NCBI RefSeq assembly: GCF_949987535.1
Contig: NC_080068.1
Location: forward strand, 83,477,254 to 83,541,253
From: Balaenoptera acutorostrata
Lineage: Eukaryota > Chordata > Mammalia > Artiodactyla > Balaenopteridae
Direction: 5' to 3'
DNA length: 64,000 bases
Shown one piece after another: positions 58,046 to 64,000 of the stretch (its first letter is position 1; each line of letters begins with the position of its first letter). A model generated the notes under the pieces. That model ran no database searches. It saw only the letters and a list, made by a program, of their open reading frames with translations, and was not told where the DNA came from. A program made the translations under genes and the position numbers.

Positions 58046-58905
58046 GTTATTTTTGGTGTCTGCCCCCAGCGGGTGAAGTTGGTTTGGTGGCTTGTTTAGG
58101 CTTCCTGGTGGAGGGGACTGGTGCCTGTGTTCTGGTATGTGGGGCTAGATCTTTTCTCTCTGCTGTTCAGTGTCGCATCCGGTGGTGTGTTTTGGGGTGT
58201 GTGTGTGAACTTAGTATGTCTTTAGACATCCTCTCTGCTAATGGATAGGTCCTGTTCCTTTCTTGCTAGTTGTTTGGCATCAGGCGTCCAGCACTGGAGC
58301 TTGCTGGCTGTTGGGTTGAGCTGGGTCTTACTGTTGAGACAGAGATCTCTGGGAGAGCTCTCACCAATTAAGATTACATGGGACTGGAGGTCTCTGGTGG
58401 CCCAATGTCCTGGACTCAGCTCTCCCACCTCAGAGGCTCAGGCCCGACACCTGGTCAGAGCACCAAGACCCTGCCAGCCACACGGCATGGAAGAAAAGAA
58501 AGAAGAAGAAAAAAAAATGAACAGGTAGAAGCACAAAACAAATGGTAAAAGCAAAACTAAATGTACAAAATCATACAAAGAAGCATATATACACACTCAC
58601 AAAAGGGAAAAAAAGGGAAGAGAGCAACAAAACCAATAAACAAACCCATCAATGAAAACAATCACTAAAAACTAAACTAAGATAAACATAAAACCAAAAC
58701 CAAATCAAACGCAGAAAGCAAACTGCAAGTCTACATTTGCTCCCAAAGTCCACTGCCTCAATTTTAGGAACATTCATTGTCTCTTCAGGCATTACACAGA
58801 GGCAGGGTTTGTCAAGCCAATTGCAGCGATTCAACCACTGCTCCTGAGGCTGCACAGAGAAATTTCCCTTTCTCTTCTTTGTTTGCATAGCTCCTGGAGT
58901 TCCTG
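58046..58905 (-). other. L1 5'UTR portion
   Basis: Matches the 3' part of the 5'UTR of the plus-strand L1, for example 'CTGAGGCTGCACAGAGAAAT' near 58845 against the 'CAGCCTCAGGAGCAGCAG' region there. It includes an A/G-rich stretch (58490-58720) that corresponds to the T-rich stretch at 19095-19165. Confidence 0.8.
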
Positions 58906-58949
58906 GTATTGAATGTAGTGTTATCTCAATATATCACCTTTTTCTGGAG

Positions 58950-58960
58950 TCCTAGCCATT
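58950..58960. repeat. Right flanking repeat of the large minus-strand L1
   Basis: TCCTAGCCATT, exact partner of 52862-52872. Confidence 0.75.
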
Positions 58961-59687
58961 CAAATCTTGACTGCTCTATATTCTCCAATGCCTTCAAACA
59001 CCTGCTTTGTTTTGTTTAATATTATGGAGAGACTTAGTCTAAACAAACTTCTCTGTCATACCTTGCAGTAGAAGTCTTTCAAAGTATTTTAATGTAACAT
59101 ACTTTATTCTTTGGAATCAAGAAGCAATGTGTGTTTAAGCGCTTCACATTTCAACATTTGTTCTATCTGAATTTTCTTTCATCCCAGCTTGCAAAGTGAT
59201 GATTCTTATCTTCTTCTTGGAATACCATGTTGAAAAGGGCCAGTAACAGCCAACGTTCATATCTGTGACCAGATATTTTCTAAAACCTTCTCTAGAGTTA
59301 GCTGCTCTAGAGACCCATGTTCTCTGTCTTAAGAACTGCAAGTGAGGATTTACTGTTTTTCCACTGTATAATCTGGATATCTAGCTTTCCAGCCTGTTAT
59401 ATTCATTTCATTGCCTCCCTCACCCCAATCCAACTGCTAAGCCTGAGTTACTTATTTATATTTTGGTCACTATTCTACCCATTTCTAAAAGAAAATTTCT
59501 TGTATTAATAAGTTAACATTAGATGCAATAATAAACAGCCTTGTAGTTTCCAAAATAAATAAAATCAAGATCTGTATCTTATTAATGCTGAATTCTGATA
59601 TGGTTAGGGTAGCTCTCATGGAGAGTTCTCTTTTAAATGATGACTAAGGGATTCATGCTTTTAACATCCTGTGGCCCACCATCCTCT
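58961..59687. other. Intergenic, nothing recognised
   Basis: No gene or nameable repeat. Confidence 0.5.
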
Positions 59688-59905
59688 AAAGTTGTGTTGT
59701 CCACTACAGTAGCTTCCAGCCTGTGCAGCTATTTAAATTACATTTAAATTAATTAAAAATTTAAAATATAAAAATTAGTTTTTCAGTCCTCAGTCCCACT
59801 AGCTGCATTTCTAGTGCCCGGTAGCTATGTGTGGCTAGTGGTGAGTGTATTGGACACTACAGATACAGAATCTTTCCTTCACCACAGAAAATTCTCTGAT
59901 TCAGA
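59688..59905. mobile_element. hAT-Charlie MITE (MER5B-like)
   Basis: Imperfect palindromic element: left 'GTTGTCCACTACAGTAGCTT' and right 'GAGTGTATTGGACACTACAG' are inverted repeats. The interior has 'GCTATTTAAATTACATTTAA' and 'CCCACTAGCTGCATTTCTAG', typical of the 'ctgtccaatacggtagccactagccacatgtggct' hAT MITEs. The right end continues into 'CTTTCCTTCACCACAGAAAA' as in longer family members. Confidence 0.8.
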
Positions 59906-62080
59906 CCTACTATAGACTCTCCTAAAATTCCCCATGGATTCCCTCCCTCTGCCCAGCCAACAAATAAAGAAAGGGAGATTAATATCTAGTAGGATTTTAT
60001 ATGGCCAGATATAGACGTGAGGTGCATCATTTTATCCTACACACCATTGAAATATCAGTCAAACAGAGTTTCCCATCTGTAAAGGAAGCTGAGAAATGTA
60101 GTTTTCCTATTTTCTTAGTAATATAAAAGAAAATTGGTGAGCAACTAGCCTCTTCCACAGACTCACAGCATTTTTTTTTTTTTTTAATTTGGAAGGATAG
60201 GAAAATGAAAATCAGAACATTTAGGAGGCTGTATGTATGGTAGTCAAGGAGAGGGAGAGGAAAGGGAAAGACAAGTATTAGGTTTCTGGCTTATACAAAT
60301 GTGTACACAAATGAGTATATGTGTGAAATTTACTAAGATGAGGACCAAGAGTATATGAACATATGTAGGTCAACAGTACAGTTTTGGCATACTTCATATA
60401 CTTCAGATACATATGAGTGGAGATATATAATAAACAGCTAAATATGTAAACATGAAGCTGAGTATATAAATCAGAGATAAAAATCTTAAATATAATTTGA
60501 AGATGTACATTTAGAGTTACTAAAACTTAGTACGTATTAATTCACTTGAAATTTGGGGACTATTAAGAGTAAGACAGAATGCTCAGAACTGAACCTCAAG
60601 GAACAAAAATCATTAGAGATTGTGTACAAGATAAAGAAATGCAAGTCAAATCCAGAACGTGTCTGAGAGCAAAGAAGAAAACCAAAAGTATAGTCTCCTA
60701 GAAGCCAAAACAAGATTATTTTTAGAAGTCAGTACTCATTGTGCAAGTAATGCTAAGAGCTCTAAACAGCAATGGTTTAAAAATGTCCAGACTATTTCTA
60801 TAAAAATATTTGAAATTATATGCAAGTAATAATATCTAAATAAAATTTGTCAGGCTGACAATATGTGTCTGTATTCTCTTTTATCAATAACTATAAATTG
60901 CCCTAATATTGTAGTTTGTCTTTTTAAACCTGCATGGATTTTACTAGTGAATATCTTTTGACTTACTTTTTGGGCATTTCATATATTACAACCCAGTTGT
61001 AGCTGGAGGAATATTGTGATATACATAATTTCTAGGATCATTGTTCATTTATGGTTTATAGAAAAAAAAATCTCCTATTGAAATAACTTACATTTGATAT
61101 GAGCCAAGTGAGGCATCAACATTAATATAGGTTTCTGTACTTTATTAAACATAATGCTAAATGATAAATTATTTAGTATCAAGGAGCATTACAATAAAAT
61201 TTCATTTATACTTGAAGAGTAGGTAAGAAAAAAATCAGTTATTACAGAGCAGAAAACATTTCCCTGTGGCAGATTATGCAGATTGTGAAAAGATAAAGTT
61301 TATTTAAGGCCATATGTTCTCTTTATTCTCACTCCTTCATAAACTTAAAAAACTAAAAGCACTCATTTTAGAACTATGCAGTACAAAACACTGTTTTGAA
61401 GGGTCTACAGATGAATGCCAAAAGGTTATCTCACAGTGAAAATAATTGGATGCCCAGAGGTTAGCAGTTTTTTTTTTTTTCTGTTTTTCAGCTTCTGTTT
61501 ACTTATCTCATTCCTAGCTTTTCTGTCTTCTAAAATCCTCTTAAAAAGTAAAAGTATTAGCATGGTGATTTTAAGGAAAAAAAATAAGGCTGAAAAAGAA
61601 AGCTGTGAAAACTGAGTAGAAAAATTCATTGCGATTAAAACAAATTGCATAAAATTCTCTTACTCTTTCTTTGAACTGTCAATATGAACCATTTGTTTTT
61701 TTCTTTTTTAAAAAAGAAAAATAAGTCACTAGAGACATATAGCAATACTACATATTATAGAGCACTATAACAACTTATATTGCATTCAAACTTGTAATTA
61801 AAATGTTAAATAGTCTCATGTGATTCAAAGCCATTAAAATATGCATAGCATCAATTATCAAGTAAATTTTACTATTATAATCTTATTGGTAGGATGATGT
61901 TTTGGCTTCCAGCATGGACTCACATGATTGTTCCATTTTACTTGAAAAGAAGAAATAAAGGCATTCAGGTTCCATTATCATACCAGAAAAGTGACAATAT
62001 ATATTCTTTGATAACAAGTATTTCAGTCTCATTTTAAAATGGCTTGTGATGATGAAAGGCTTTCATAAGGCTTTCTCTAT
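59906..62080. other. AT-rich intergenic, nothing recognised
   Basis: About 2.2 kb without supported gene or nameable repeat. Poly-T runs lie at about 60170-60185 and 61468-61480. The paired open frames at 61415-61650 on both strands are low-complexity. Confidence 0.5.
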
Positions 62081-62090
62081 ACACACACAT

Positions 62091-62122
<32 letters not shown>
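62081..62122. repeat. (CA)n microsatellite
   Basis: About 20 CA units with one CATG interruption. Confidence 0.97.
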
Positions 62123-62124
<2 letters not shown>

Positions 62125-62459
62125 CCATGATTACCAAACATTTGAAGTAAGTGTAATAAATTCCTTCAATATAGAAAACAACCAAGATAGACTGTACTGG
62201 GTCCTTTACTCTTGTTGTCATCTTTAAAATTTAATTTTCATTTCTCTTTCTCCTACAATCTGACTTGAAAGTTTTATAGGGTAAGAACCGATATAAGCTG
62301 ATGCAATGCTGTACTGAGACCCCATTAAAGAAGGTGAAAATATTTATCTCTGGTAAACTTGCTTGGACTTTGCACAATTCCTGATTAAGATGATGTACAT
62401 AATTACCATTTGCTAAATGAAAGAGAAGATTTAATGTTCATACTTCCATACTTCATAGC
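62123..62459. other. Intergenic, nothing recognised
   Basis: Short stretch between microsatellite and MIR. Confidence 0.5.
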
Positions 62460-62680
62460 ATAATGGCCACAGAATTCAACTAGTAAATTAAGGTTAAACT
62501 TGGCTTTGCCACCTATTATGTGATCATGAGCAGGTTATTTTAACTTGGACTCAATTTTTTCATCAGTAAAATGGAGAATATTATTATTGTACTGGCCTCA
62601 GGATTAGATGTTAGAGAATGAGTAAAATGCTTTGAGCAGTGCCTCTTGTATAATCACCTCAATATATTTTAGCTTTTTCC
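62460..62680 (+). mobile_element. MIR SINE, plus strand
   Basis: 'CTTGGCTTTGCCACCTATTA', 'TGTGATCATGAGCAGGTTAT', 'CATCAGTAAAATGGAGAATA', 'AGGATTAGATGTTAGAGAAT' and 'TGCTTTGAGCAGTGCCTCTT' follow the MIR consensus. Confidence 0.85.
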
Positions 62681-63384
62681 CCCTTAATTTTAAATCACAA
62701 TTTGGAAACTATCAAAATAAGTCAAAAAAATAAGAAACATTCACTGGATAAATAATTATTGTAGAAATTTGAAAAATAAATAAATATTGCCAAAAATAAA
62801 GTGCTTCTGAATAGTACCTAACAACACATTTTCTGAATTTTGATTACTTATTACATATACAAATAGAGAATACTTTCTTAAAAACTTAAAGTATCTCAAA
62901 AGCCATGTCATTCATACAATAAAATATAAATTAATTTTCATTAACATCAGAGTTTAGTCAATGGTGTCTATCATCCATTATCACTTTAAATTGTTGCAGA
63001 ACACCTATAAAATTTAATATGAAAACATGATAGAGAAAAACATAAAAATTAGCAGGAAAATCTTTTATTGTTTACAGGCAATGTGATTTTTTAAAATATT
63101 CTTACAGATACAGTTGCTGTAATTAGGAAGTAAGGGAGCTATAATATTCCAATTAATTTAAAATAAATTTTTTCTATTTAAAAAAAAAATCAGAAAATAT
63201 AACAGAAAAGATTTAATAAATAAATTCAATTAAATAAACAATAAAGTAATTAGACTAAAAGTCATGAGCAATATTCAGAAATCTTTAGACGGAAAACTAC
63301 AAACCAGTGAGGGACACAAAAGTAGTTTGTTTGTATGGATAGCCTATGTTACTAAATGAAAAGAACCTAGCATGAGAATAATTT
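62681..63384. other. Very AT-rich intergenic
   Basis: Dominated by A/T with TAAATAAATA patches. No gene seen. Confidence 0.55.
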
Positions 63385-63612
63385 GTAATAATGATAACAG
63401 CTAACCTTTATTGAATGCTTGGTCTGTGGTGGAAATTAAACTCTTTGACTTACATCGATTAATGCATGTATTACTCTCAGCAGTCCTGTAAGGCAGATGT
63501 TAATGTGATCCCTAAGTTAAGGTAGGGAAATTGAGACACAGAAGGAGCTCAAGTTGCTGCTTTCATACATGTAGGGAGGGATGGAGGAAGAATTCAAGCA
63601 CAGCCAGATGTA
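63385..63612 (-). mobile_element. MIR SINE, minus strand
   Basis: 'ACAGCTAACCTTTATTGAAT' with 'GCTTGGTCTGTGGTGG', 'CAGTCCTGTAAGGCAGATGT', 'GGTAGGGAAATTGAGACACA' and 'GAAGAATTCAAGCACAGCCA' is MIR read backwards. Confidence 0.85.
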
Positions 63613-64000
63613 TAAATCCATTGCATTCCATCACTATAACTTTTTTTTCTAAAATTTCATGTAATTTGAATCAAATTTATAACTTTATAAGAAGTTTTAT
63701 AAAACCAGATGAGCTAGTTTTAAAGTTCACCCTGAATAATTAATATAGCACAAGCAACTTAGTCAAAAAAAGGGGTGCAGTTTTTGCCATTCCTTATATA
63801 GTGGCATGAAGAATAAAGAAACTGTCATTTACAGAGAAAGAATTATGTCCCAAGAAAAAAGGAAAATTTAATCAATAGAATAGGAAACATATGTTAAGAA
63901 AATACTTGGAAAAAATCTTTATCTCATATCTTGTACTACCTATAAACTCATAAAAATATAAATCTTAGAGTACATGCATAAATAATTTGAAGGAATTATA
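63613..64000. other. AT-rich intergenic, nothing recognised
   Basis: No gene or repeat recognised to the end of the window. Confidence 0.5.

Larger units (their letters stand above)
52873..58949 (-). mobile_element. L1 LINE, nearly full-length, minus strand
   Basis: Read on the minus strand: 5'UTR (about 58905-58046), ORF1 (58045-57096), ORF2 (about 57030-53200), 3'UTR and A-rich tail ending about 52873. It is the same subfamily type as the L1 at 17732-24818 by its 3'UTR and 5'UTR. The 5' end stops inside the 5'UTR near 58905. The last 44 bp before the flanking repeat do not match the 5'UTR of the other copy. Both ORFs are broken. An exact 11-bp flanking repeat (TCCTAGCCATT) supports a single insertion. 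Confidence 0.94.

Noticed and set aside
60340..60700. Possible old MER or LTR repeat
   Set aside because: Some phrases look familiar, but I could not identify ends or ordered landmarks.
61415..61650. Overlapping frames on both strands
   Set aside because: Low-complexity F/L/S and K/R-rich translations produced by T-runs and A-runs.

Overview
The window looks like AT-rich mammalian intergenic or deep intronic DNA. I find no intact host protein-coding gene, no functional tRNA, rRNA or ncRNA gene and no CRISPR-like array. The repeats point to a cetartiodactyl, most likely a cetacean. There are several tRNA-derived SINEs of the CHR type (head GGACTTCCCTGGTGG on the sense strand), L1 elements of cetartiodactyl type, and ancient mammal-wide repeats (MIR, L2, MaLR LTR, hAT and Tigger-like elements). 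I see no BovB or ruminant Bov-A repeat, which argues against a ruminant. The species assignment is inference from repeat content.

Layout. 1-6.5 kb is AT-rich sequence with an L2 (1360-2092) and a MIR (4256-4510). 6.57-10.15 kb is a 5'-truncated L1 on the minus strand. 10.15-17.7 kb holds short local duplications, one short SINE, a possible retrocopy with an A-rich tail near 15.4 kb and a Tigger-like DNA transposon (15844-16465). 17732-24818 is an essentially full-length L1 on the plus strand: target-site duplication, YY1-type site at its 5' end, 5'UTR, ORF1 with one premature stop, ORF2 broken by frameshifts, and 3'UTR with tail. 25-31.3 kb is a patchwork of hAT element, MIR, old L1 pieces, an L2 end, a GC-rich LTR-like island at 28.25-28.95 kb with an antisense tRNA-like segment, a SINE and a short L1 3' end. 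31.3-46.9 kb is mostly unassigned AT-rich DNA with MIR, L2, MaLR LTR, three SINEs and old L1 fragments. 47-52.1 kb is a dismembered ancient L1 on the minus strand, interrupted by a DNA transposon-like element and by a SINE insertion that appears to carry a 3'-transduced segment. 52873-58949 is a second large L1 on the minus strand. 59-64 kb holds a hAT element, a CA microsatellite and two MIRs.

No genes work together here. The only coding sequences are decayed L1 ORF1 and ORF2 copies. The SINEs were presumably mobilised by L1 machinery: they have A-rich tails, and four of them show flanking direct repeats. The most interesting structure is the SINE insertion at 50696-51118, where one pair of target-site duplications encloses SINE, A-run, about 100 bp of non-SINE sequence and a second A-run. 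I found no evidence of a new biological system. The remaining observations concern retrotransposon history, local duplications and a few structural motifs.
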